The notes under the pieces: generated by a model
Told to the model about the DNA's origin: nothing
Databases searched by the model: none
What the model saw: only the letters and a program-made list of their open reading frames with translations
Source of the DNA: Arachnia rubra
GTDB lineage: Bacteria; Actinomycetota; Actinomycetes; Propionibacteriales; Propionibacteriaceae
Assembly (NCBI RefSeq): GCF_019973735.1
Contig: NZ_AP024463.1
Location: forward strand, 2,976,001-3,040,000
Reading direction: 5' to 3'
DNA: 64,000 nucleotides
Shown here: positions 34,701 through 42,041 of the stretch, piece after piece
How positions within the stretch are numbered: the first letter of the stretch is position 1
How the letters are laid out: the number at the start of each line of letters is the position of its first letter
Program-made: the position numbers and the translations under genes

Positions 34701-36185
34701 CTGGACCGGTCCCCGCAGAGTGGGCTCGTCGCCCTCAGCCCGCTGCTCGATCAGCTCCTCCAGCTGGTCCAGCAGCACCCGTCCCCGAGGCCCGTCGGCC
34801 GCCAGGCAGGGGCCGGGGATGGGACAGTGGGGCGAGGAGGTGTGCGGCAACCATTCGAGCCAGGCCCATTCAGGTTTGCTGTCGGTGGAGGTCAGGCAGG
34901 CGATCACCACCTCGGCGGGCGAGTGCAGTGAGGCGACCTGGATGATCAGCCCCCGGGCGATCTCGATGAGACTCGGGTCGCACCCCACCACGCCCAGCCC
35001 GCCCACGGAGCGCAGGTCAGCGACGATGGGGGTGTTGTGCAGCAACCGGTATCGCTCCCGCAGCTCGGTCTGCTGACGCTGCAGATGGACGAAGCCTCGG
35101 CGTCTACCGGGCTTTGAGAACTGATGCAGGGCCCTGACCGAGCCAGCACCGATCCGCACCTGTAGGAACTCGGGATGCTCCGGATGCCGGCACCACAGGG
35201 CGCCGTTGCGCTGCGTGGCAGCTTCTATGCACTCGTCGGTGGCCGGGTAGAGGCGCTGCAACTGCCGGGTCTCCAGAGCCTGGGCCTCGGCCATCTCCTC
35301 CTCGGCTGCACGCATTCCCTCGGTGAAGTTCGCCAGGTCGGCTTTCCTCTTGCGAGAGCCGTCGATGCGTTGGCTGACGTAGTTGCCGATCATGAGCACA
35401 GGGCTCAGAGCGACGAACATCAGCGTCATGGGTGAGCGGGTGAACACATACATGCCCACACCCATGACGATGGGCGCAACCAGCGAGATCCACGGGAATC
35501 GGGAATTATTGGGCGGCTCCGGCACCTCGGGCAGCTCCACCTCGGTCTTCGTGGGCCGCGCCAGCACCCGCGGGGGGCGCATGAAGGCAACCTCGGTGCC
35601 GAGGCTCTGGCCACTGCGGTTCCCGACGGCGTCAATCCGCACCTGGGTGCCACCCAGCACCGCGATGTCCCCAGCTCCCAGGGTGGCGCGGGTCACCCGC
35701 TGGTCGCCGACCACCACGCCGTTGGCAGAGTCATCGTCGATGATGTCGATGCCCGCGCCCACCAGCACCCGGGCGTGGGACTTCGAGACCCTGGGGTCGG
35801 TGAGCCGCACATCGCTCTGAGGGGAACGCCCGATCCGGGAGGACCCGAAGCGCAGCGGGACCTCCGCGCCGGCGTCCGGCCCGGCGACGACACGCAGCAC
35901 GGCCCCGATCTCGTCAACGGCTCCCTGCTGCTCGCGGACCACCTCGATGACGCCACCGGACTGCACTCCTGACTCGGACACGGCCGCGTCCGCAGCCAGC
36001 ACCCGAGCCCGGCCGAGCGGATCCTGAACGCGCAGGGTCGGGCGTCCCTCGGAGGACTGGAAGGGCTCGCTCAGACCCTCGCTGAGGATGGCGTTGGCGA
36101 CGTCCGTCGCGGTGGCGGTGGCATCGGCCCGGATCAGGATGTTGCGCGCTGCCCCGCCCCGGAGCAGCGTCACTCGGATCTGCAC
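31791..36185 (-). CDS. eccC: FHA-domain type VII secretion ATPase (EccC/EssC-like)
   Basis: A 1464-residue FtsK/SpoIIIE-type motor. An N-terminal ubiquitin-like part is followed by an FHA domain around residues 95-190 (RFGSSRIGRSPQSDV, VSKSHARVLVGAG), two membrane helices near 225-265, then three ATPase modules: GGTTGAGKSEFLQAW about 683, GTSGSGKTTALRS about 1007, and a degenerate GPPKSGLSSAV about 1285. The FHA head and three-module layout match EssC/EccC proteins, which recognise and push WXG100 and substrate proteins through the membrane. The GTG overlaps the preceding FHA gene stop by one base. The known membrane partners EccB/D/E, EssA/B and EsaA are not seen. Confidence 0.9.
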   Translation of the reverse strand: MQIRVTLLRGGAARNILIRADATATATDVANAILSEGLSEPFQSSEGRPTLRVQDPLGRARVLAADAAVSESGVQSGGVIEVVREQQGAVDEIGAVLRVVAGPDAGAEVPLRFGSSRIGRSPQSDVRLTDPRVSKSHARVLVGAGIDIIDDDSANGVVVGDQRVTRATLGAGDIAVLGGTQVRIDAVGNRSGQSLGTEVAFMRPPRVLARPTKTEVELPEVPEPPNNSRFPWISLVAPIVMGVGMYVFTRSPMTLMFVALSPVLMIGNYVSQRIDGSRKRKADLANFTEGMRAAEEEMAEAQALETRQLQRLYPATDECIEAATQRNGALWCRHPEHPEFLQVRIGAGSVRALHQFSKPGRRRGFVHLQRQQTELRERYRLLHNTPIVADLRSVGGLGVVGCDPSLIEIARGLIIQVASLHSPAEVVIACLTSTDSKPEWAWLEWLPHTSSPHCPIPGPCLAADGPRGRVLLDQLEELIEQRAEGDEPTLRGPVQSSEKTEQPVTPSVVVIVHEASVDLARVARLAERGPDVGVYVVWVSSTRDQLPAACRTYVELQPDGQAVIGMVRSERVFANVSTEAVGLDTAYTVARTMAPLVDASAPVADESDLPRLVSVVGLLGGSADDEEQILARWKDNGSFVNRSLPAIPRERSGDLRAVVGHAGAEPFTIDLRTQGPHALVGGTTGAGKSEFLQAWVLGMAHAHSPDRVTFLFVDYKGGAAFARCVDLPHCVGIVTDLSPYLVRRALQSLRAEIHRREHLFNSKGVKDLIDFEKTGDPDCPPSLIIIVDEFAALVGEVPEFVDGVIDVAQRGRSLGLHLVLATQRPAGVIKDSLRANTNLRVALRMNDEHDSTDVLGSPQAAAIDPSTPGRGVAKMGPGRLIRFQSAFPGARTPAEPPAPPIDIDEFDFGLDTAWKLPRPKLKGEQVDKDIDRVVRSVSAAAQLGRIPEPRKPWLDTLAEVYDLMELRQRRDTSIVLGMVDVPAQQAQHAEVFRPDEAGNIIYYGTSGSGKTTALRSLAIAASITPRSGPVHIYGLDFAGGGLTLLEPLSNVGAIIMGDDDERVTRLMEFLTKKLDERAAAFTAVRADNLSSYRQHGNPDEPRVLVLLDGFESFRTEYDSGLQRAKTYAQFHRLLSEGRSVGIHFAATADRGAAVPSSMQGAFQQRMVLRMSDPDQYIALNVPKDVLNPNSPPGRCMNVKEPNELQIAVLGPDPSPPAQAREIESLATSVARFQPSRPEPIRRLPSLVPAASLPATVGGLPTLGLEDRTLGPIGFEPQGVYLVAGPPKSGLSSAVRWFAQSMANVYPDVPRVLLTARSTPLAGLPLWTATVHGADRVQDFLTNQLKPYLTTETTPGLPRVAVFVEQFSELAGSPADSTLAESLKLARRNGHLLIGAGEIATMSGFNSSMPELKGARQGLLLQPEMNDGDLLKAQLPRVRAADFPPGRGYWIAAGDAVRVQIPEVD

Positions 36186-36901
36186 TACTGTTCCCCGATC
36201 TTCCGGTTCTGCTCCGCCTCGGCGTCGAGGGCGGGAAGATGGTCAGCGGTGACCAGGCGGGAGCTGACAGCCCAGTCCACCAGGTTGGCGCGACGGGAGT
36301 GGGCCTGGGAGGTGGGCCCGCCGTGGAGTCCACGTACCCCGGCCTTGTCGAGCTTGTCGCACACATTGTCGAGTTTCCGGTTGAACCGGGTCTGCGTCCA
36401 TCCCAGGCGCTGGGCGGCCTCGACGGCTGATGGAATCTGCCAGGCACCAACTCCCGCGCGTCGCAGCACCGGTTCCGCGAGGGCGAGGATCACCAAAAGC
36501 TGAGAGTGCGTGAACTGGGTCTCCCCCAGCGTCGTCTCTCCCCCGTTGTCCTCGGAGATCACAACCGTCTGATAGACCGCCGAGGCCAGCGAGATCTCCA
36601 GTTCGTAGCTGGTGTTCCCGGCATGAAAGGTCAGCAGCATCGACTCGAACACCAGCGGCATGGCGGAGCCCGGGGTGAGAGTGGACTCGATGAGCCGGTT
36701 GACGTCCGACAACCGCGCGGGAATCCGCGACCCGACGTTGTGGATCCACCAGATCTTGCCGTCGTGCCGTATCGCCAGGAAGTTACGGTGCAGGTAGGGA
36801 TTGTCGTCGATGACGAGGTTTCCGCAGCGCCCGATGGTGAACTCCTCACCAGGCTGCACCTGGTGGATCTCACCCGCGAAGTCAACCAGCAGCGTGCTCA
36901 T
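36185..36901 (-). CDS. FHA-like domain protein with winged-helix C-terminus
   Basis: A 238-residue protein. The N-terminal half is an FHA-like fold (VQPGEEFTIGRCGNLVIDDN, YLHRNFLAIRHDG), with extra strands up to residue 110. The C-terminal half is helical with a winged-helix look (FTHSQLLVILALAEPVLRRA, EAAQRLGWTQTRFNRKLDNV). It overlaps the kinase gene stop by four bases at its ATG and the eccC start by one base at its stop. The likely job is reading phosphothreonine marks placed by the neighbouring kinase and passing this to EccC or to DNA. The RLGWTQTRFNRKLDNVCDKL segment is suited to binding DNA or protein. Confidence 0.78.
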   Translation of the reverse strand: MSTLLVDFAGEIHQVQPGEEFTIGRCGNLVIDDNPYLHRNFLAIRHDGKIWWIHNVGSRIPARLSDVNRLIESTLTPGSAMPLVFESMLLTFHAGNTSYELEISLASAVYQTVVISEDNGGETTLGETQFTHSQLLVILALAEPVLRRAGVGAWQIPSAVEAAQRLGWTQTRFNRKLDNVCDKLDKAGVRGLHGGPTSQAHSRRANLVDWAVSSRLVTADHLPALDAEAEQNRKIGEQ

Positions 36902-38496
36902 GGCGCGCACACCGTCGCCGGCTGTGACTCCCGGCCATTGAGCCGCACCAGATGCACCTCCAGGCAGGTGTCACCCGCCAGCGCCGCGACCGTCACCGTG
37001 GTCTCGCTGGTGAGCTCGGATACCGAACCACCGCGCGGGTCCCTCACGGCGTAACGGAACCGGTCCCCCTGCTGCGGATCCGGGTTGGTCCAGGTGAAGG
37101 TCACCTCGGAACCGCTGACGCTGCCGCTGAGGTCCGTGACCGCAGGCACCGCGGCGGCGAGCGGGTCAACGGGTTTGGCGGAGGCCGATGGGCTGCCGGT
37201 CTCATTGGGGGTCGTGGCCGCGTTGTTCCGGTTCACCAGGACGACCACTGTCACGACGACCCCCACCAGCACAATCAGCAGCGACGCCACGACCGCCACC
37301 CGGGGAAGCCGTTTCCTGGCAGAAGGCTCAGATTCCGGCTCCGGCAGCAGGGTGGCGGGGGCGCTTTTCTCCTCTGGCGGGGCAGGAGCAACAGGACCGG
37401 TGAAATCCCGCAGGCCCGGCTGGGCCACACCCCGGCCATGCTGTAGGACGCCCTGACCCGGGACCAGGTAGCCGCCGGTCGGTTCGGAACGGTCCAGCGG
37501 GGAGGTGAGGCCGCCACTCGGTCCCGTGGCATGACTGGTGGGCTCGCCTGCCTCGGGGTCAATGAGCTGAAACCCCTGGATCCGGGTGCCCCCGTCACGC
37601 TGCTCCGGTTCGAAACCGGGCTCATCTGCTTCGTCGGTAAACACCTGGACGGCGGTCACGGACTGGTTCAGCAGGCCCTGCACACCTTGCATGGCTCGCG
37701 CGAACTCCAGGGCGCTCTGGAACCTCTCCCTTGGATCCTTGGCCATGGCGACGGCGAGCACCCGTTCCAACTCATCGGGCACATCCGCCCGTCCCGTGCG
37801 GGGCGCTGGCATGCTGCGCACCCTGGCGTTGAGGTGTAGAACGTCATTGCCCTGGCCTTGAAGGTACATGGGGCTGTGCCCGACCAACGTCGCCCAGACG
37901 CTGGCGGCCAGCGAGTACACGTCACTCCACGGCCCGATACCCACCGGAGAGTTGCCGAACTGCTCGGGCGGCGCCCACAGCGGGCTCATGGCCGTCGACG
38001 CCGTCGCCCCCTGGTCCACGGAGATGGAGATACCGAAGTCGGTCAACGCAGGCACACTGAACTGGGTGAACAGGATATTCGCAGGCTTGATGTCGCGGTG
38101 CAGCACGCCAAGACGGTGAGCGGTCTCGACGGCCCCAGCGATCTGGACACCGACCTCCATGGCCTTCGCGGGACTGTAGAGGCGGCGCGACACCCGCTCC
38201 CCCAGGTGCGCTGCCGGGCACATCTCCATCACCAGGTAGGGACGTCCGTCGGAAGCGATGTCCATCTCGAAGATCGTCACGATGTTGGGATGGCTGCTGA
38301 GCTTGGCCATCAGGCTGGCCTCGGTCTGGAAGGCAGCCAGGGTCTTGGGATTGACACCGTGGTGCAGCATCTTGATGGCGACGTCGCGTCCGAGGCCTTC
38401 CTGGTGGTAGTGAAACACATCTGCGAAACCGCCGCCGCCCAGCCATTTCCTGAAGGTGTAGCCGGGAAGCTCTGGGGCAGGAGTGCGTTGCGCCAT
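36898..38496 (-). CDS. Membrane-anchored Ser/Thr protein kinase (PKB2-like)
   Basis: A 532-residue Hanks-type kinase. The kinase domain fills about residues 12-270: P-loop WLGGGGFADVFHYH, catalytic lysine in DVAIKMLHHG, HRDIKPANILF, TDFGISISVD and SPLWAPPEQF. A Pro/Ser linker leads to one membrane helix at 402-425 (VVASLLIVLVGVVVTVVVLV). The outside C-terminal domain is an FN3-like fold of about 85 residues (EVTFTWTNPDPQQGDRFRYA, CLEVHLVRLNGRESQPATVC). It corresponds to PKB2 of the bifidobacterial PFNA cluster, whose neighbours are also alike. Probable targets are the cluster's FHA proteins, and the PP2C phosphatase would reverse it. Confidence 0.9.
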   Translation of the reverse strand: MAQRTPAPELPGYTFRKWLGGGGFADVFHYHQEGLGRDVAIKMLHHGVNPKTLAAFQTEASLMAKLSSHPNIVTIFEMDIASDGRPYLVMEMCPAAHLGERVSRRLYSPAKAMEVGVQIAGAVETAHRLGVLHRDIKPANILFTQFSVPALTDFGISISVDQGATASTAMSPLWAPPEQFGNSPVGIGPWSDVYSLAASVWATLVGHSPMYLQGQGNDVLHLNARVRSMPAPRTGRADVPDELERVLAVAMAKDPRERFQSALEFARAMQGVQGLLNQSVTAVQVFTDEADEPGFEPEQRDGGTRIQGFQLIDPEAGEPTSHATGPSGGLTSPLDRSEPTGGYLVPGQGVLQHGRGVAQPGLRDFTGPVAPAPPEEKSAPATLLPEPESEPSARKRLPRVAVVASLLIVLVGVVVTVVVLVNRNNAATTPNETGSPSASAKPVDPLAAAVPAVTDLSGSVSGSEVTFTWTNPDPQQGDRFRYAVRDPRGGSVSELTSETTVTVAALAGDTCLEVHLVRLNGRESQPATVCAP

Positions 38497-38497
38497 G

Positions 38498-39982
38498 TCA
38501 GGGAATCCGTTCCACGTTGATGAACACGCCATGACCGAGGTCAATGACGTCGCCTGGGACGAGCGGGACGTCTTGCTCGGGCATCCGCATCGGTGGTTTG
38601 CCGTGACGGCGCAGGTAGGAGCCGTTGCGGGACCCAAGGTCCCGGGCGAGCACCGTCCAACCCTCCAGCAGGAACGCGATGTGGCTGCTGGAGACGTGCG
38701 CGTGCGGAAGGGCCACCAGGCGCGGTGTCGTCTCCGCGGAGATCACCCTGGACTGGGGGTTGCGCCCTGCCACCACCGGGCCGAGCAGCGGCACCTTCTC
38801 CCCGCCGTTGATCCGCAGCCACCCGAGCTGTGGCCTGGCCATCTGGCGTGGCTGCCCCCCGACGGGAGCGTCGCAGGTATAACAGGTGGCGCGCTGCGGC
38901 GGGTTGGGGTGCCCGTTATCGCAGACCACCGCCAGCACCTCGATGCCGTTGCGCGACGGGACAGCGGTGACGGCGACCTCGGCATCCTCGTCAGCTATCG
39001 TCTCGCCATGGCGCAGCTCCTCGAGCCTCTGCGGGACGGAAGACTCAGGTTCCTCCTCCAGCAGCTGGGAGTCATCCCACATGGCGTCGTAGGGGCCAGC
39101 TCGCCGCGCGGAGGAGTCAGTGGACGAAGAAGCGGACTCTGCCACAGAGTCGTCCGCGGCAGGATCAGCATGGGTGGGGTCAGGCATCAGGGTAGGGATC
39201 TGCTCCGGCTGGATCACCGGTTCATCGAACACCGCGGGCTGGGGGGCTGTCACAGGCCCCTCTGGCTCGGCCTCGTCTGCCTCTTCCTCGGCGTCGCTCT
39301 CCTGCGACTCAGGTGGCTTCGGAGAGGCTGGGGCTGGTGCAGCGGCAGATGCGCCTGCCTCGGCATCGTCGTCCTCGTCCGAATCGGGTTTCTGCTCCGC
39401 TTTCCTCTCCACGGACTCCGGGCTCTCCGACACGGGACTCGCGGTGCTGGCCTCTTCTTCCCTGGCCTCGGCTTCCTCCGCCGCGACTTCCTCCGGCTCG
39501 GGTTTGCGGGGCGCGGACGTGACCGGCGGGGTCGTCGTCGGTTGCTGTTCGGACCGGCCATCCCAGACCAGGCGGGACGCATCTGTCAGGCCTGCAATCA
39601 GGAGAAGCGAGCGACCACCGGCGTCATCAGCGCTCAGCTCCACCGCAACCGGGCCGGCAACATGCTTCTCATCCCAGGTCGTCACCTCCCGCCCGCTGAT
39701 CAGCGTGTCGCCATCCACGGAGGTGATCCGGGCCCGCAGGGGGCCGCGCACAGCGACGTGGGCTCCCTCAGAGAGGATGGTCACCGCGAAAGCCGGGATC
39801 GTCAGCAGCCCCGTGCCAGTGGCCTCCATCAGGACCTGCAGGAAAGTTCCGAGCTGGGGATCGCGCAGCATCGAGAGCCACACTTGCTCCGCCTGCTCGT
39901 CGCTCACCTGAGCATCCACCAGCGCCATCCCCGCCTCCCAGACCAGAGCACGGTGGGTGCCTGGGGTCCAGCGCACAGTCAT
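38498..39982 (-). CDS. FHA-domain protein with zinc-ribbon and acidic linker
   Basis: A 494-residue protein. Residues 1-140 form an unrecognised globular domain (TPGTHRALVWEAGMALVDAQ, FAVTILSEGAHVAVRG). A long acidic, Pro-rich linker follows (EEAEAREEEASTASPVSESP). A zinc-ribbon-like pair CDNGHPNPPQRATCYTC lies near 368, and the C-terminal 100 residues form an FHA domain (VVAGRNPQSRVISAE, VSSSHIAFLLEGW, DLGSRNGSYLRR). The ending suggests phosphothreonine recognition. The stop is one base before the kinase ATG, and the start overlaps the phosphatase stop by four bases. It is probably an adaptor of the kinase-phosphatase-secretion system. Confidence 0.85.
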   Translation of the reverse strand: MTVRWTPGTHRALVWEAGMALVDAQVSDEQAEQVWLSMLRDPQLGTFLQVLMEATGTGLLTIPAFAVTILSEGAHVAVRGPLRARITSVDGDTLISGREVTTWDEKHVAGPVAVELSADDAGGRSLLLIAGLTDASRLVWDGRSEQQPTTTPPVTSAPRKPEPEEVAAEEAEAREEEASTASPVSESPESVERKAEQKPDSDEDDDAEAGASAAAPAPASPKPPESQESDAEEEADEAEPEGPVTAPQPAVFDEPVIQPEQIPTLMPDPTHADPAADDSVAESASSSTDSSARRAGPYDAMWDDSQLLEEEPESSVPQRLEELRHGETIADEDAEVAVTAVPSRNGIEVLAVVCDNGHPNPPQRATCYTCDAPVGGQPRQMARPQLGWLRINGGEKVPLLGPVVAGRNPQSRVISAETTPRLVALPHAHVSSSHIAFLLEGWTVLARDLGSRNGSYLRRHGKPPMRMPEQDVPLVPGDVIDLGHGVFINVERIP

Positions 39983-40785
39983 GGCATCTCCAGATCCTGA
40001 ACGGTGTCGTCATTGCCGGGGATGGTCTCCTCGTCCGGATCAGAGTCAACGCCATCTGCGTCAACGGTGTCAACGACGACGACAACGGCAGTCACGTTAT
40101 CGCGTCCCCCAGCGCGTTTCGCCGCATCGACGAGCGCCGCAGCCTTGTCACGGGGATCGGCGTCCCCCAGCAGGAGCGCGGTCATGAGAAACTCGGTCAC
40201 CTCGGAGTACAGGCCGTCACTGCAGATCAGGATCTGGTCACCCTTGTGGATGCTGAGCAGCCACTGGTCGGCGACGAGAGGCTTGACCATCCCAGCCCCG
40301 AGCGCCCGGGTGATGACGTTGCGCGACCCTTCCCCGGGGCGTTCCCACAGCACCGAGTGGTCCTCACTGATCTGGGTGAGTTCGCCTTTGCGCAGCAGGT
40401 AGACCCGGGAATCACCGATGTTGAACACCAGCCAGCGCGGCTGATTGGCCTGCAGGGTCAGCACCACCCCGGCCAGCGTGCTGCCCGGCGGCCGTCCCTC
40501 CCCTGACAGCCGGGACACAGCCGCACTGGCGCCGTCGATAGCAGCCAGCACCTCTTCACCGGTCGCCCACTTGTGGCCTGTCAGGGAGAGGAAATTCTCG
40601 ACGGCAGCCTGCGACGCGGCCTGACCGCGGGCATGCCCGCCCATACCGTCAGCCACGACGAAGCAGGGGGGCGCTGTGATGTAGGAGTCCTCATTGTGGA
40701 GCCGCACCATCCCGCGATCTGAGCGGGCACCGAACCGCAGCTCAACCCTCGGTTCCGTGAGCCTGCCGTGTGGTGTGTCGATCAT
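39979..40785 (-). CDS. PP2C-family Ser/Thr protein phosphatase (PrpC/PstP type)
   Basis: A 268-residue metal-dependent phosphatase. It shows GARSDRGMVRLHNEDSYIT, FVVADGMGGHARGQAASQAA, FNIGDSRVYLLRKGEL, ILICSDGLYSEVT and GGRDNVTAVVVVV, so all metal-binding aspartates are present, and it ends with an acidic tail. It has no membrane helix, unlike mycobacterial PstP, so it acts free in the cytoplasm. The start at MIDTPHG overlaps the preceding RDD-FHA gene stop by four bases. It should remove phosphates placed by the kinase two genes downstream. Confidence 0.93.
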   Translation of the reverse strand: MIDTPHGRLTEPRVELRFGARSDRGMVRLHNEDSYITAPPCFVVADGMGGHARGQAASQAAVENFLSLTGHKWATGEEVLAAIDGASAAVSRLSGEGRPPGSTLAGVVLTLQANQPRWLVFNIGDSRVYLLRKGELTQISEDHSVLWERPGEGSRNVITRALGAGMVKPLVADQWLLSIHKGDQILICSDGLYSEVTEFLMTALLLGDADPRDKAAALVDAAKRAGGRDNVTAVVVVVDTVDADGVDSDPDEETIPGNDDTVQDLEMP

Positions 40786-42041
40786 GACTCCACCTGGAAA
40801 GAGCGCCCACCCAGGTAGACCACGGTGCCGGGACGAACCGGTGTCCTCAGGTGCTGCTCGATGCGCCACCTGGTCCCCTCGAACTCGAAGATGACGCCAT
40901 TGCGCGCACCCACATCAACGACGTGCACGTCCCCATCGTTGGCCAACACCACTGCATGAACCTTGGACATCTTCATGGTTTCGTCGATCAGCTCGTGGGG
41001 CTGCGACTCCGGGTATTCCGGCAGGGCGACGGGGTTGCGGCCGAAGACCAGCGGTGTGTCAAGGCTGAGCACCGTGCCGTCATCAAGACAAAGCTTGGGT
41101 TCCGCGGATACCGCAACCTTGTCGAGCATGGTCTCGTCGCGGCCTGTGGTCCTGGTCTCCGACACAGTCTCCTGGGAGGAGGCAGGCGTATGCAGCGGTT
41201 GCGACACGGAAACGAGCGGAACCGCCGCGGATCCTTCCCGAAGGATCGTGGCCGGTGTGGGGGCGGCGTCCTTGGGGGCGAACGGTGACCGTTCGATCAG
41301 CGCACCGGCTGATGCCGAGGTCACGGGGGACACGGGCCGCGAGGCCGGCATGGGTGCGGCGGGCGAGGCTCCAGCAGCGTGCGGCGGGGAGACCGGACCG
41401 GCTGCGACCCAGGACGACGGGATGCCGGGCGGCGGGGTGGCAGCGCCCGGCTGGGGGGGCGACGGCTGCATTCCGGGGGGATCCGGCGGCTGCTGGCTCA
41501 CCGGCGCCGCCGTCGCCATGCCGGGCATGGTCACCTGACGCACCCGCCCCACCGGGGCAGCATTGAGTTTCGGCCTGGGCTCCTCCGGAATGTCCTTCGG
41601 CCTCGTCGCGACCAGCCCGAGCCAGCGGTCGACCATCGACTGGCCGCGGCGGTAGGTCACCAGCAGCACAATCGCCATGACGCCCACCGTGACGGTGGTC
41701 AGCAGCGATGTCAGAAGCAGCTGACAGAACAGGCGGCCTCCCCTGGGACGGGCCGTCTCCGGGTCGCGGTAGTCGAACCTCAGAAGCGAGGAGCCGATGG
41801 TCTGGGCGCGTCTGAGGACCAGCACCAGCTGCATCACCACGACGGCCAGCGCGCAGACCCCCAGCAGGATCTCGACGATCCCAACCCGGTAGCCGGTGGC
41901 GTCCTTGCCGGTGTAGAAGAGGAACAGCTCAGCCCCTGCGAGCAGCAGCATCGGGACGGCGTTCAGCACCTGGGCACCGACGCGCACGCCCCGTCCGGCA
42001 AGCGCCTTCTCCAGGCGCGGTGAGAGGGCTGTCTCAGGCAT
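40782..42041 (-). CDS. RDD-like membrane protein with C-terminal FHA domain
   Basis: A 419-residue protein. The first 150 residues hold three to four membrane helices in an RDD-like arrangement (VLNAVPMLLLAGAELFLFYT, IVEILLGVCALAVVVMQLVL, LLTSLLTTVTVGVMAIVLLV). A Pro-rich linker of about 150 residues follows (QQPPDPPGMQPSPPQPG). The C-terminal 100 residues are an FHA domain (LDTPLVFGRNPVALPEY, MKMSKVHAVVLANDG, VDVGARNGVIFEF). It overlaps the phosphatase gene by four bases and the transglutaminase-like gene by eight. It may place an FHA reader at the membrane. Confidence 0.85.
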   Translation of the reverse strand: MPETALSPRLEKALAGRGVRVGAQVLNAVPMLLLAGAELFLFYTGKDATGYRVGIVEILLGVCALAVVVMQLVLVLRRAQTIGSSLLRFDYRDPETARPRGGRLFCQLLLTSLLTTVTVGVMAIVLLVTYRRGQSMVDRWLGLVATRPKDIPEEPRPKLNAAPVGRVRQVTMPGMATAAPVSQQPPDPPGMQPSPPQPGAATPPPGIPSSWVAAGPVSPPHAAGASPAAPMPASRPVSPVTSASAGALIERSPFAPKDAAPTPATILREGSAAVPLVSVSQPLHTPASSQETVSETRTTGRDETMLDKVAVSAEPKLCLDDGTVLSLDTPLVFGRNPVALPEYPESQPHELIDETMKMSKVHAVVLANDGDVHVVDVGARNGVIFEFEGTRWRIEQHLRTPVRPGTVVYLGGRSFQVES

